Shown: piece by piece, positions 8,442 to 17,006 of the stretch | Numbering within the stretch: position 1 is the stretch's first letter | Layout of the letters: each line of letters starts with the position of its first letter | Source: Foliimonas ilicis | Lineage (GTDB): Bacteria > Pseudomonadota > Alphaproteobacteria > Rhizobiales > Rhizobiaceae | Reading direction: 5' to 3' | Assembly: GCF_039939195.1 (NCBI RefSeq) | Contig: NZ_JBDUUH010000011.1 | Span: 1 to 64,000 of the forward strand | DNA: 64,000 nucleotides | The notes under the pieces: generated by a model | What the model was told of the DNA's origin: nothing | What the model saw: only the letters and a program-made list of their open reading frames with translations | Databases searched by the model: none | Made by a program: the position numbers and the translations under genes

Positions 8442-8861
8442 CTATACCTCCAGCCGGTTGCGGAATGCGGCAATCGCGATGTTTTCCGTCATTGCCAAAA
8501 CGCTTTCGAAATCGGGATCGTCGCGCAAATCTTCGATGGTCTTGCAGGCATAGACGACCGTCGTCCTGTCCCGCCCGAAGCAGCGCCCCACCTCTTTCAT
8601 GCTCAATTGCAGGATCGTGTGCGTCACATACATGGCGATCTGGCGCACGCGCGTTATCTGCGCGGCCGAGCGTCCGCCCTGCCGCAAATCCTTGCTCGAT
8701 ACGTTGAAGAGCGCCGCCGAGATGTCGATCATGCCTTCGCATATCTCCATCGCCCGCTCGTCGCGCCGTGCCGAAGGCGAAACGGCAGGACCATACACAT
8801 AGGCGGGATAGGTCGTATCCTCCTGCCTCACCTCCTCAAGCGCGCTGCATATCGACTTCAC
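8442..8861 (-). CDS. Stand-alone DnaA domain IV-like DNA-binding protein
   Basis: 139 residues. Residues about 45-125 match domain IV of the replication initiator DnaA: a basic helix (SAAQITRVRQIAMYVTH), then LSMKEVGRCFGRDRTTVVYA, corresponding to the DnaA box-reading signature usually written GRDHTTVIHA. The conserved His is Arg here and the second His is Tyr. There is no AAA+ ATPase domain, so it cannot act as an initiator by itself; it could be a DnaA-box-binding regulator. It lies 2 bp upstream of the DUF6456 gene in the same operon. Confidence 0.8.
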   Translation of the reverse strand: MKSICSALEEVRQEDTTYPAYVYGPAVSPSARRDERAMEICEGMIDISAALFNVSSKDLRQGGRSAAQITRVRQIAMYVTHTILQLSMKEVGRCFGRDRTTVVYACKTIEDLRDDPDFESVLAMTENIAIAAFRNRLEV

Positions 8862-9067
8862 CGAACCTCCTCCTGTGAATAGGAATAAGTTCTTATATCG
8901 CGGCGAAACGAAGATGTGAACAAAACAAGATCAAAAGAGCCGACAGTGAATCGTCAAGTCATTGAAAAAACGTGAGTAATAAAAATCCCCACTGTTCGTT
9001 TGGCACTCGTTTCTCCCCCTGTCTCCAGCCGGCGCGATAGTCGACCTCGAAAAGACGAGGGAAGATC

Positions 9068-9421
9068 ATGTCGATTGCAGAAAATATCAGAAGCGAGTTC
9101 GAGGCGTTTCGCGTCAAAAAGCTGGGCGAGACCGGCGACGCCAGACAAATGGCAGCGCTGCAGCTCGCATGCGGAATCGATTTCGGGGATTTATTGAACG
9201 CCGAAGGCGAGACGCGTCGCAAGCTCATCGAAAAGCTGACGCGGGCGATAGAGCGTGAGCGCCTGAGAGGCGTCAATCGCCATTGGAGCTACGATCTGAA
9301 CCGTCACATCGCGCTCAAACAGGCGCTGGACCGGCTTCTTGGAAAGGATCATTTGCCGCGTGAACGCAAACCGCCGCGCACAAAAAGAAAAGGGCGTCTT
9401 GCGACGCCCTTGAAGATATAA
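9068..9421 (+). CDS. Conserved hypothetical protein, 117 residues
   Basis: The start ATG follows a GA-rich stretch (GACGAGGGAAGATC), a plausible ribosome binding site. The protein is rich in Arg, Lys and Leu, probably helical and cytoplasmic (ETRRKLIEKLTRAIERERLRG), with a strongly basic tail (RERKPPRTKRKGR). I do not recognise a named family. Its last codons coincide with the terminator of the convergent mucR gene. It is transcribed divergently from the DnaA-like gene across a 206-bp gap. Confidence 0.7.
   Translation: MSIAENIRSEFEAFRVKKLGETGDARQMAALQLACGIDFGDLLNAEGETRRKLIEKLTRAIERERLRGVNRHWSYDLNRHIALKQALDRLLGKDHLPRERKPPRTKRKGRLATPLKI
9381..9411 (-). terminator. Rho-independent terminator of mucR, inside the convergent gene's 3' end
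   Basis: On the minus strand AGGGCGTC-GCAA-GACGCCCT is a perfect 8-bp hairpin followed by TTTCTTTTTG. It starts about 28 bp after the mucR stop. On the plus strand no T run follows, so it serves mucR only, although it lies within the last codons of the 117-residue gene. Confidence 0.85.
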
Positions 9422-9438
9422 GGCCCCCCGACGACGTT

Positions 9439-9870
9439 TTACTTCGTACGTGGTTTGGCCTTGCGGCCCAGGCCCATTTTCTTGGCAAGCTGCGAACGAG
9501 CCGCGGCATAATTGGGAGCAACCATTGGATAGGTCGCATCGAGACCCCACTTCTCACGATACTGATCAGGGGTCAGACCGTAGTGAGTCATCAAATGGCG
9601 CTTCAGCGACTTGAATTTCTTTCCGTCTTCAAGGCAGACGATATAGTCGTCATGAACGGACCTTTTCGGGTTGACCGCAGGCTTCTGCTTGTCCACCACA
9701 GGCGCTTCCACAGTGCCGCCGACACGACCGAGTGCCGCATGAACATCAGCGATCAGATTGGGCAACTCGCCCACAGGAACCGGATTGTTGCTTACGTAAG
9801 CAGCAACAACGTCAGCAGTAAGCTCAATCAGCATGTCGCTGTTTCTTGAGGGTTGTTCAGAAACGTCCAT
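9439..9870 (-). CDS. mucR: MucR/Ros family zinc-finger transcriptional regulator
   Basis: The 143-residue protein is MucR: an N-terminal oligomerisation helix (about 12-47), then the Ros-type zinc finger YIVCLEDGKKFKSLKRHLMTH, with ligands Cys79, Asp82, His92 and His96, then GLTPDQYREKWGL and a basic tail. The Asp in place of the second Cys is normal in rhizobial and Brucella MucR. Family members bind AT-rich DNA, silence many surface and virulence genes, and repress their own promoter. The upstream region here is AT-rich, as expected for autoregulation. Confidence 0.95.
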   Translation of the reverse strand: MDVSEQPSRNSDMLIELTADVVAAYVSNNPVPVGELPNLIADVHAALGRVGGTVEAPVVDKQKPAVNPKRSVHDDYIVCLEDGKKFKSLKRHLMTHYGLTPDQYREKWGLDATYPMVAPNYAAARSQLAKKMGLGRKAKPRTK

Positions 9871-10256
9871 TTTCGTTGGGCCTCGGCATATGTTGAAATG
9901 TATCGTACTCTAGAATTCAAGTTGCAAAACACGCGCAGTACAACCAATCGTGTACGCGATTCGTATCGCGTCCTTCTAATGATCCCCATTAAAAGATGAG
10001 TCAATTCAAACTTTTTGTTGCAGTAATAAATATGTTGCTACGTGAAAGTTTTCGCAACGTAACTAATCTTGTTATTTGCGATCCCCATTCAGTATGAAGC
10101 AGATGGAAACAGTGTGACGACAGGAAGCTGTCTTTTTATATTCACCACCGCTAATTGAACTATTGAAACTGGCCGTACCAGCCCTACCTGCGCCACTTTG
10201 CCAATCCGGCGTTTTCCTTGTTGGAAGCCGATAAATCGCCAAATATAAGAGAAATT
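9871..10256. promoter_or_regulatory. AT-rich divergent control region of mucR and ptrB
   Basis: The 386-bp gap is clearly richer in A and T than its flanks. It holds a perfect inverted repeat ACGCGAT-TCGT-ATCGCGT (9954-9971), two GANTC sites (9958-9962 and 9999-10003) of the kind methylated by CcrM, and a repeated GATCCCCATT (about 9980 and 10080). Published MucR work shows binding to T/A-rich tracts; here binding is inferred. No coding frame is convincing. Confidence 0.5.
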
Positions 10257-12362
10257 ATGACCAAAAATACGATTTTTGCCGCCGCTGCCGCTCCAAAAAC
10301 TGAAAAACATCCCGTTTACGACACTAGACACGGTATTACGCGCGTCGATGAATATGCGTGGCTGCGCGCGCCTAACTGGCAGGACGTGTTCAAGGATCCG
10401 GCTGTTCTGGACCCCGCGATCCGCCAGCATCTGGAAGCAGAAAACGCCTACCAGACCGAATTGATGGCCGACACGAGCGAACTTCAGAAGACGCTTTTTC
10501 AGGAAATGAAGGGCCGCATAAAAGAAGACGATTCATCCGTGCCGATGCGCGATGGCCCCTTCGCTTATGGCTCGTCTTTCAAGAAGGGCGGCGAGCAGCC
10601 GCGCTATTTCCGCACCCCGCGCGATGGCGGCGCAGAGGAAATCATTCTCGATGGCGATGCAGAGGGTGAAGGCAAAGCCTATTTTCGCATTGGCGGCGTC
10701 GATCATTCAGGCGACCACAAGCGCCTGCTCTGGGCCTATGACGACAAGGGTTCGGAATTCTACACGCTGACGGTTCGCGACATAGAAAGCGGTTCTGACC
10801 TTGCCGACCACATCGCCGACAGCGGCGGCTCCGGCGTCTGGAACGCCAGCAATGACGGCTTCTACTACACGCGCCTCGATGCGAACCATCGCCCGTCGAA
10901 AATTTTCTTCCACACGCTGGGCAGCGATACTGCCGAAGACCGCCTGATCTATGAGGAAACCGATCCCGGCTTCTTCATGAATGTCGGTGGCTCGCGCCGC
11001 AATGACTGGATATTCATCGGCATCAACGACCATGAAACATCCGAATATCGGCTGCTCAGGACCGACGACCCGGAAGGAACGCCGAAGATCGTCGTGCCGC
11101 GTGAGCCCGGCCTGCAATATGATCTGGAAGAAGGCGGCGACGTCTTTTTCATCCTGACCAATGCCGATGGCGCAAAAGACTTCAAGATCGTCACCGCGCC
11201 GGTCGATGCGCCGGGCCGCGAAAACTGGAAGGAACTGGTCGCGCATGAACCCGGCCGCCTGATCCTCTCCGTACTCGGCTTCAAGGATTTCATGGTGCGG
11301 CTGGAGCGCAAGGACGGCCTGCCGCGCATCGTCATTCACGAACGCGCCACCGGCGAAGAGCATCTGATTTCCTTCGAGGAAGAGGCTTTCTCGCTCGGAC
11401 TTTCCGGCTCCTACGAATACGACACCGATATGATGCGGTTTTCCTATTCGTCGATGACCACGCCCGGCCAGCTCTTCGACTACAATATGCGCACCCGCGA
11501 ACGCACTCTCCTGAAAACGCAGGAAGTGCCTTCCGGCCACGATCCCGAAAACTACGTCACGCGCCGCCTGCTCGCACCTGCGCATGATGGCGAACTGGTG
11601 CCGATCTCCCTACTATATCACAAGGATACGCCGCTCGACGGCAGCGCGCCCTGCCTGCTTTACGGCTACGGCTCTTACGGCATCGCAATCCCGGCGTCCT
11701 TCAACACCAATTGCCTGTCGCTGGCCGATCGCGGCTTCGTCTATGCCATCGCCCATATTCGCGGCGGCAAGGACAAGGGCTATTCCTGGTACGACGAGGG
11801 CAAGCGCACTAAAAAAACCAACACATTCCACGACTTCATTTCCGCGGCGCGCCATCTCGTGGCAGAAAACTACACCAGCCATGATCGCATCGTCGCGCAG
11901 GGCGGGTCCGCAGGCGGCATGCTGATGGGCGCGGTGGCCAATATGGCACCCGACGCGTTCGGCGGTATCATTGCCGAAGTGCCTTTTGTGGACGTGCTCG
12001 CGACCATGCTCGACGAGACCTTGCCGCTCACCCCGCCGGAATGGCCGGAATGGGGCAACCCTATCATTTCCGAGGAAGATTACCGCACCATCGCGGCCTA
12101 TTCGCCCTATGACAATGTCGGCGCGCATGATTATCCGCCGATCCTTGCAGTCGCGGGCCTGACCGACCCCCGCGTCACCTATTGGGAACCCGCGAAATGG
12201 GCCGCGCGCCTGCGCGAACGCAAAAGCGGCGACAATCCCGTCCTGTTCAAGATCAACATGGATTCAGGCCATGCCGGGGCCTCTGGCCGTTTTTCGCGAC
12301 TTGAGGAGATCGCGTTTACCTATGCGTTTGCGCTGAAGGTGGTTGGCAAGGCGACAGCTTAA
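10257..12362 (+). CDS. ptrB: Oligopeptidase B, S9A prolyl oligopeptidase family
   Basis: 701 residues. An N-terminal beta-propeller domain (to about 410) is followed by an alpha/beta-hydrolase domain. The catalytic triad is visible as Ser551 in GGSAGG, Asp637 in AGLTDPRV and His672 in DSGHAG. Other family marks are the N-terminal DEYAWLR and YGYGSYGIAIPASFN. Oligopeptidase B cleaves short peptides after Arg or Lys in the cytoplasm; no signal peptide is present. The ATG at 10257 is preceded by AGAGAAATT. Length is normal. Confidence 0.9.
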   Translation: MTKNTIFAAAAAPKTEKHPVYDTRHGITRVDEYAWLRAPNWQDVFKDPAVLDPAIRQHLEAENAYQTELMADTSELQKTLFQEMKGRIKEDDSSVPMRDGPFAYGSSFKKGGEQPRYFRTPRDGGAEEIILDGDAEGEGKAYFRIGGVDHSGDHKRLLWAYDDKGSEFYTLTVRDIESGSDLADHIADSGGSGVWNASNDGFYYTRLDANHRPSKIFFHTLGSDTAEDRLIYEETDPGFFMNVGGSRRNDWIFIGINDHETSEYRLLRTDDPEGTPKIVVPREPGLQYDLEEGGDVFFILTNADGAKDFKIVTAPVDAPGRENWKELVAHEPGRLILSVLGFKDFMVRLERKDGLPRIVIHERATGEEHLISFEEEAFSLGLSGSYEYDTDMMRFSYSSMTTPGQLFDYNMRTRERTLLKTQEVPSGHDPENYVTRRLLAPAHDGELVPISLLYHKDTPLDGSAPCLLYGYGSYGIAIPASFNTNCLSLADRGFVYAIAHIRGGKDKGYSWYDEGKRTKKTNTFHDFISAARHLVAENYTSHDRIVAQGGSAGGMLMGAVANMAPDAFGGIIAEVPFVDVLATMLDETLPLTPPEWPEWGNPIISEEDYRTIAAYSPYDNVGAHDYPPILAVAGLTDPRVTYWEPAKWAARLRERKSGDNPVLFKINMDSGHAGASGRFSRLEEIAFTYAFALKVVGKATA

Positions 12363-12387
12363 CAATCGTTTGAGCACTGCCGGAACG

Positions 12388-12569
12388 CCCCCACTCCGCC
12401 CGCTACGCGGCCACGTCTCCCCCACTTGCGTAGGGGAGAGGAAGGAGTGGTGGTGACGTCCGCGCTACAATGTGCAACTTCGAATGTGAACTACCCTTCG
12501 CACGCCTGACGCCTTTCCTCTCCCTCACGAAGTGGGGGAGAGGTGGCCGCGAAGCGGACGGAGTGGGGG
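12388..12569. repeat. Palindromic element, second family
   Basis: The left arm (CCCCACTCCGCCCGCTACGC and onward to the CTCCCCCAC stretch) and right arm (GTGGGGGAGAGGTGGCCGCG onward to GAGTGGGG) form an inverted repeat around an unlike centre. The same family recurs at 61342-61506. It lies between ptrB and the cytochrome operon, next to an element of the first family. Confidence 0.85.
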
Positions 12570-12616
12570 AATGGCGAAGGCGGACTAAAGGCTAGGGAAT
12601 TTCGAGGCTGCGCTTG

Positions 12617-12787
12617 ACTTAGCACCCCTCTCTGTCCTGCCGGACATCTCCCCCACAAGGGGGGAGAACAGCTATCAGCTCCGTCGGCTTTCGTTTTGTA
12701 ACGATCAAGATTTGCGAAATCATCGATGAAAGCTAGTCTCCCCCCTCAAGGGGGGAGATGTCCGGCAGGACAGAGAGGGGTGTTAAG
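12617..12787. repeat. RIME-like palindromic element, first family
   Basis: The arms AGCACCCCTCTCTGTCCTGC and its complement ending at about 12785 bracket a variable centre with an AAAGC-rich stretch. Each arm contains TGTCC-TGCC-GGACA or its complement. The flanks CTTA and TAAG extend the palindrome slightly. It ends just before the diheme cytochrome stop codon at 12806. Confidence 0.85.
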
Positions 12788-12805
12788 TAGAGCACTACTC
12801 AGCCC

Positions 12806-13741
12806 TCACCGCCGCGCCGGATACCCATTCGCGTGACCCGGAATCGCCTTCAAATAAGCCGCGATCGCCGCGCGATCCTCGCCGGTCAGTTTTGCCATGT
12901 TCTTTTGAACATCGACCATCGTGCCGCCGACTGAATCGAAGTCCGGTGTGAAGCCGGTTTCGAGATAGTTCTCGATGTCGCCTGCCGACCATTCGCCGAT
13001 GCCGCCTTCTGGCGTGATGTTTGGCACCACGCCACCGCCTTCAGCCGCGACCGCACCTGCCAGCCACTGGCTTTTGTCGGTTCCGCCCATCGCATCGCGA
13101 GGCGTATGGCATTCGCCGCAATGGCCCGGCCCTTCGACCAGATAGCGCCCGGCCATCACCTGCGGTTCGGCATCATTCGGCAGAGCGGCCACAGGCTCGG
13201 CGGAAAGATTAAGCCGCTTCCACAAGCCAACGCCGCGCCTGAACGAATAGGGGAACGACAGGTCGTTTTCCGCGGCCCTGCCCTGTACCGGCGGCAAGGT
13301 TTTCACATAGGCGAAAAGGTCTGACACATCTTCCGGCGTCATGCGGGCATAAGACGCGTATGGAAAGGCCGGGTAAAAATGCTCGCCGGAAGGCGACACG
13401 CCTTTCAGCATGGCGTTGGCGAAATCCTCTGCCGACCAGCTTCCAATGCCGTCATTCTGGTCGGGAGAAATATTGGGCGGTACGAATGTCCCGAACGGCG
13501 TCTTGAGTTCGCGCCCACCGGCAAGTTGCAGCAGTGCATCGCCCTCTGCACCGGCAGCCGCGTGACAGGAGGCACAACCGCCCGCCCAGAATATGCGCTC
13601 GCCCTTTGCAGCGTCTCCGGGCGTCAGCTTTGCAATGGTCGCCGCTTCCAGCTTTTGCGGAGCCGAAAGCAGCCAGAAGGCACCAGCCCCGACGACGAGC
13701 GCGACGCCCGCCGCAAGCGTGATGCCTCTTGCGATGCCCAT
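12806..13741 (-). CDS. Diheme cytochrome c
   Basis: 311 residues with an N-terminal membrane anchor or signal (about 7-26) and two c-type heme sites: Cys56-x2-Cys59-His60 (CASCH) and Cys208-x2-Cys211-His212 (CGECH). The two cytochrome domains each have a distal NIxPxxxxGIGxWS stretch, typical of membrane-bound dehydrogenase cytochrome subunits and related diheme electron carriers. The start ATG overlaps the stop of the upstream cytochrome c' gene by one base (TGATG), so they are coupled. The electron donor is not evident here. Confidence 0.9.
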   Translation of the reverse strand: MGIARGITLAAGVALVVGAGAFWLLSAPQKLEAATIAKLTPGDAAKGERIFWAGGCASCHAAAGAEGDALLQLAGGRELKTPFGTFVPPNISPDQNDGIGSWSAEDFANAMLKGVSPSGEHFYPAFPYASYARMTPEDVSDLFAYVKTLPPVQGRAAENDLSFPYSFRRGVGLWKRLNLSAEPVAALPNDAEPQVMAGRYLVEGPGHCGECHTPRDAMGGTDKSQWLAGAVAAEGGGVVPNITPEGGIGEWSAGDIENYLETGFTPDFDSVGGTMVDVQKNMAKLTGEDRAAIAAYLKAIPGHANGYPARR

Positions 13742-14178
13742 CAGCCCTTCTTTATGCGAAATGCCTGATGGCAGGTGCCGCAATTGGACGTGACCTTGCC
13801 GAATTCGGCCTTGAAGGCTTCCAAATCGCCCGGTGCTGCCGCGACTGCTGCCGCCGCATCGGCCTTGTATTTATCTACGGCTGCCTGAAAGCCCGCCTTG
13901 TCTTCCCAGATCTTGGGCGAAGCGGTTGATTCATCGTTCGTGCTGCCTTCCGGGAACAACGCCTCGACGTCGAGTTTCTGCGCGTCTTCGTTCAGCGTGG
14001 TGAGTGCGGCCAGAACTTCTGCTGCATCGAAAGGCTTTTCGCCTTTTGCGACCGGCGCCAAAGCACCAACCGACCTGCCGAAGGATTTCATGAGAGCTTC
14101 GCGATCCGCGATCGGATCGGCAATGGCTGCAGACGCAGCAAAAACGAGAGCAGAAATGGCTAGAATGGTTTTTTTCAC
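13741..14178 (-). CDS. Cytochrome c' (class II c-type cytochrome), periplasmic
   Basis: 145 residues from a GTG at 14178 with GGAG upstream. A clear signal peptide (KKTILAISALVFAASAAIA) would be cut before Asp21. The mature part is a helical bundle with the heme site at the extreme C-terminus (Cys133-Gly-Thr-Cys136-His137), the hallmark of class II cytochromes c. Such proteins bind NO or act as periplasmic electron carriers. It is co-transcribed with the diheme cytochrome c. Confidence 0.9.
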   Translation of the reverse strand: MKKTILAISALVFAASAAIADPIADREALMKSFGRSVGALAPVAKGEKPFDAAEVLAALTTLNEDAQKLDVEALFPEGSTNDESTASPKIWEDKAGFQAAVDKYKADAAAAVAAAPGDLEAFKAEFGKVTSNCGTCHQAFRIKKG

Positions 14179-14290
14179 GTCGCACTCCGGGGTTGCAGAA
14201 AGCTGCCTAGGGGCCTGCGCTGAAAATGGCCGAAAACGTTTCAGAGTTCCCTTCACGGTTGCGTGATCAACGTGATTTACCCGAAAAACA

Positions 14291-14317
14291 AAAAACCCCG
14301 GACAATGCCGGGGTTTT
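14291..14317 (-). terminator. Rho-independent terminator of sodB
   Basis: AAAAACCCCGG-ACAATG-CCGGGGTTTTT is a stem of six G/C pairs plus five A/T pairs, with T runs on both strands. It lies 25 bp after the sodB stop on the minus strand and upstream of the cytochrome c' start. Confidence 0.9.
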
Positions 14318-14341
14318 TCTGAAAGTCGCGAATGCGCTTGA

Positions 14342-14941
14342 TTAAGCGGCCTTCTCGTAAAGCTCTGCCACGTAATCCCAGTTGATGAGATTGTCGACGA
14401 AAGCTTCGAGGTATTTCGGGCGCGCGTTGCGGTAATCGATGTAATAGGAGTGTTCCCACACATCGACGCCGAGGATCGGCGATGCGCCGTGAACCAGCGG
14501 GTTTTCGCCGTTCGGGGTCTTGGAGATTTCCAGCTTGCCGTTCTTCACGGAAAGCCACGCCCAGCCCGAACCGAACTGCGTGGTACCGGCGGCAATGAAA
14601 TCCGCCTTGAACTTGTCATAGCCGCCGAGATCGCTGTCGACTGCCTTCTGAAGCGCGCCGGGCAGCTTGTTGCCGCCGCCGCCCTTTTTCATCCACTTCC
14701 AGAAATGGACGTGGTTGTAATGCTGTGCCGCGTTGTTGAAGAGACCGGCATTCTTGCCGAACGACTGCTTGACGACTTCCTCAAGCGAGAGGTTGTCCAA
14801 ACCGGCTTCCGCCGCAAGCTTGTTGCCATTGTCCACATAAGCCTTGTGGTGCTTGTCGTGGTGGTATTCGAGCGTTTCCTTGGACATGTAGGGCTGAAGG
14901 GCCTCATAATCATAAGGCAAAGCGGGCAATTCAAAAGCCAT
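14342..14941 (-). CDS. sodB: Superoxide dismutase, Fe type
   Basis: 199 residues, the normal length of bacterial Fe/Mn SOD. Metal ligands are His27, His74, Asp160 and His164 (DVWEHSYY). The NNAAQHYNHVHFW stretch, with Gln before the second ligand His, indicates the iron-dependent type. It converts superoxide to peroxide and oxygen. No signal peptide is seen, so it is probably cytoplasmic. It is a single-gene unit with its own terminator. Confidence 0.95.
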   Translation of the reverse strand: MAFELPALPYDYEALQPYMSKETLEYHHDKHHKAYVDNGNKLAAEAGLDNLSLEEVVKQSFGKNAGLFNNAAQHYNHVHFWKWMKKGGGGNKLPGALQKAVDSDLGGYDKFKADFIAAGTTQFGSGWAWLSVKNGKLEISKTPNGENPLVHGASPILGVDVWEHSYYIDYRNARPKYLEAFVDNLINWDYVAELYEKAA

Positions 14942-15106
14942 GGTCGTACTCCCTTATTGGCAATTCTGATCTCTATACAGCACAGACATATGGTGCATTC
15001 GTTGCCGAACAACCCCTGCACCAATGATCCGTACTCTGTAGATCAAGTTTATGAAAAACGGCAGACGCTTTTCCGCAAAGTCCTGCCTATCTGCGAAATA
15101 AAATAC

Positions 15107-15985
15107 TCAAGCCACCGGCGTCGATTTCGCCCAGTCCCAATAGAGTTCACGCGCCTTCTTGGCGACCGGACCCGGCTGCAGGTCGCGATCTTCGATCTTT
15201 GTCACCGGAACGACCTTGGAATGGTTGCCCGTCGAGAAAATCTCGTCCGCTTCCAGGAAATCGCGCACGCTCAGCGTCTTTTCCGTGGTGCGGAAGCCGT
15301 AATCGGCCAGAAGCGCCATGGTGCGCGCCCGCGTGATGCCGGAAAGGAAAGTGCCGTTGGCGGCGGGCGTGAAGATATGCCCGTCCTTCACCATGAAGAT
15401 GTTCGATGAGCCCGTTTCGGCGACATTGCCAAGCATGTCGAGAACCAGCGCATTGTCGAAACCGCGCATCTTGGCTTCCAGAATGGCACGTCCGTTGTTC
15501 GGATACAGACAACCCGCCTTCGCATTGGTCGGCATGGTTTCGATGGTCGGGCGGCGGAACGGCGAAACGCTGACCGAAAAGCCGGTCGGTGCCAGCATCG
15601 GCGATTCATAAAGCGACAGGCAGAAGCGGGTCGATGCCGGATCGGCCGGAACGCCCATATATCCGCCATGCTCGGCCCAATACATCGGGCGAATATAGAC
15701 TGCCGTGTTGCCGTCGAACTTCTTCAACCCGTCCCATGTCAGCTCGACGATTTTGTCCGGCGTCATGGTGGGCTTGAGACCGAGCGCGATGGCCGATGCG
15801 TTGACGCGCTCTGCGTGAAGCTGGAGATCGGGCGCGACGCCTTCGAACCAGCGGGCGCCGTCGAACACCGTCGATCCAAGCCACATTGCGTGGCTGCGCG
15901 GCCCGATTATCGCGACATTTCCCTCGTACCAGTCGCCATCGACATAGGTCCAGGTTGTGCTCAGCGCTTGTGTCGCAAGGCTCAT
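15107..15985 (-). CDS. Branched-chain amino acid aminotransferase-like class IV PLP enzyme
   Basis: 292 residues of fold-type IV aminotransferase. The PLP lysine is Lys156 in PTNAKAGCLYPNNGRA, and LDMLGNVAETGSSNIFMV and GITRARTMALL match the conserved cofactor-binding segments. Closest in character to IlvE, which transfers amino groups between glutamate and branched-chain 2-oxo acids; a D-amino acid aminotransferase-like role cannot be excluded because the usual KAGGNY reads KAGCLY. The ATG at 15985 gives the family length. It stands alone and is divergent from the dehalogenase. Confidence 0.85.
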   Translation of the reverse strand: MSLATQALSTTWTYVDGDWYEGNVAIIGPRSHAMWLGSTVFDGARWFEGVAPDLQLHAERVNASAIALGLKPTMTPDKIVELTWDGLKKFDGNTAVYIRPMYWAEHGGYMGVPADPASTRFCLSLYESPMLAPTGFSVSVSPFRRPTIETMPTNAKAGCLYPNNGRAILEAKMRGFDNALVLDMLGNVAETGSSNIFMVKDGHIFTPAANGTFLSGITRARTMALLADYGFRTTEKTLSVRDFLEADEIFSTGNHSKVVPVTKIEDRDLQPGPVAKKARELYWDWAKSTPVA

Positions 15986-16108
15986 AGATGCTCTATCCGT
16001 ATTCGATTGACTTGCCCCGATGGTTGATCCTTTGCGTGCGAAGGTCAACCGTTGTAACAGGAAAACCATCGGTCCAGCCTTGCCGGCTACGTACCGAATC
16101 GGAAATGC

Positions 16109-16133
16109 GGGACCGCGGCCTTTACGCGGTCCC
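16109..16133 (+). promoter_or_regulatory. Inverted repeat just upstream of the haloacid dehalogenase gene
   Basis: GGGACCGCG-GCCTTTA-CGCGGTCCC is a perfect 9-bp stem located 20 bp before the dehalogenase start. No T run follows, so it is not a terminator for plus-strand reading; it could be a leader hairpin or an operator. Confidence 0.5.
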
Positions 16134-16153
16134 GATCATAGAATGACAGAAAT

Positions 16154-16816
16154 ATGAGCCACTCCGCCTACGTTTTCGATGCCTATGGCACGCTATTCGA
16201 TGTCCATGCCGCCGTGCGCCGTCATGCCGATACGATCGGCCCCGACGGCCAGCGTCTTTCGGAAATCTGGCGCGCCAAACAGCTCGAATATTCGTGGGTT
16301 CGCACCCTCATGGGCGCGTATCAGGATTTCTGGGCGCTGACCGAGCAATCGCTGGATTTCGCGCTCTCGCAATTTCCGAATGTCGATTCGGGGCTTCGGG
16401 CCAAGCTTCTGGACGCCTATTGGAACCTCGACTGCTACCCGGAAGTGCCATCCGTGCTCAAAGCGCTGAAAGCCGATGGCGCGCGGCTCGCGATACTTTC
16501 CAACGGCTCGCCCGGCATGCTCGAATCGGCAGTGAAACATGCCGCGCTCGATCAGGTGATCGATGAGGTATTCTCGGTGGACGCGGTCAAGCGCTTCAAG
16601 ACCGACCCTTCCGTCTACGATCTGGTGACGACCGGCTGGCGGCTGTATCCGCAGGCGATCTCGTTCCAATCCTCGAATAGATGGGACATTGCGGGCGCGG
16701 CGAAGTTCGGCTTCCGCACGGTCTGGATCAACCGCGGCAACCAGCCGGACGAATATGCCGACTACAAGCCGTCGCTCATTCTGCCCTCGCTGAAGGGCAT
16801 GCTGGATTTCAAATAA
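16154..16816 (+). CDS. Haloacid dehalogenase, type II
   Basis: 220 residues of HAD superfamily type II L-2-haloacid dehalogenase. The nucleophile is Asp9 in YVFDAYGTLFDVHAAV; LSNGSP is motif II, and SSNRWDIAGAAKFGFRTVWINR is the loop with the lysine/aspartate region, although the usual SxNxxD reads SSNRWD. Substrates are usually short 2-haloacids hydrolysed with inversion to 2-hydroxyacids. It is a single gene. Confidence 0.9.
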   Translation: MSHSAYVFDAYGTLFDVHAAVRRHADTIGPDGQRLSEIWRAKQLEYSWVRTLMGAYQDFWALTEQSLDFALSQFPNVDSGLRAKLLDAYWNLDCYPEVPSVLKALKADGARLAILSNGSPGMLESAVKHAALDQVIDEVFSVDAVKRFKTDPSVYDLVTTGWRLYPQAISFQSSNRWDIAGAAKFGFRTVWINRGNQPDEYADYKPSLILPSLKGMLDFK

Positions 16817-17006
16817 GTGGGCTTTGGACGGCTGAAATAAGTGTTGCTGAAATGCAACATCTTAACGCCAGTCGTATCTTCGCCATTTTTTCTTCACCAT
16901 CGCGCCCGATTTGAGGCCACCTATCGATTTGGTGATTTGAAGACTTGCAACTTCCCCGATATGCAAGTGTCACGACCGTTCATAATTAGTGAAAGCACTC
17001 AGCAAC

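Noticed and set aside
10089..10430. A minus-strand frame in the mucR-ptrB region
   Set aside because: It overlaps the N-terminal part of ptrB, and the composition looks like a shadow; the region is better explained as a control region.
12388..12787. Adjacent repeats considered as a CRISPR array
   Set aside because: They are two unlike palindromic elements, not regularly spaced short repeats with unique spacers, and no cas gene is near.
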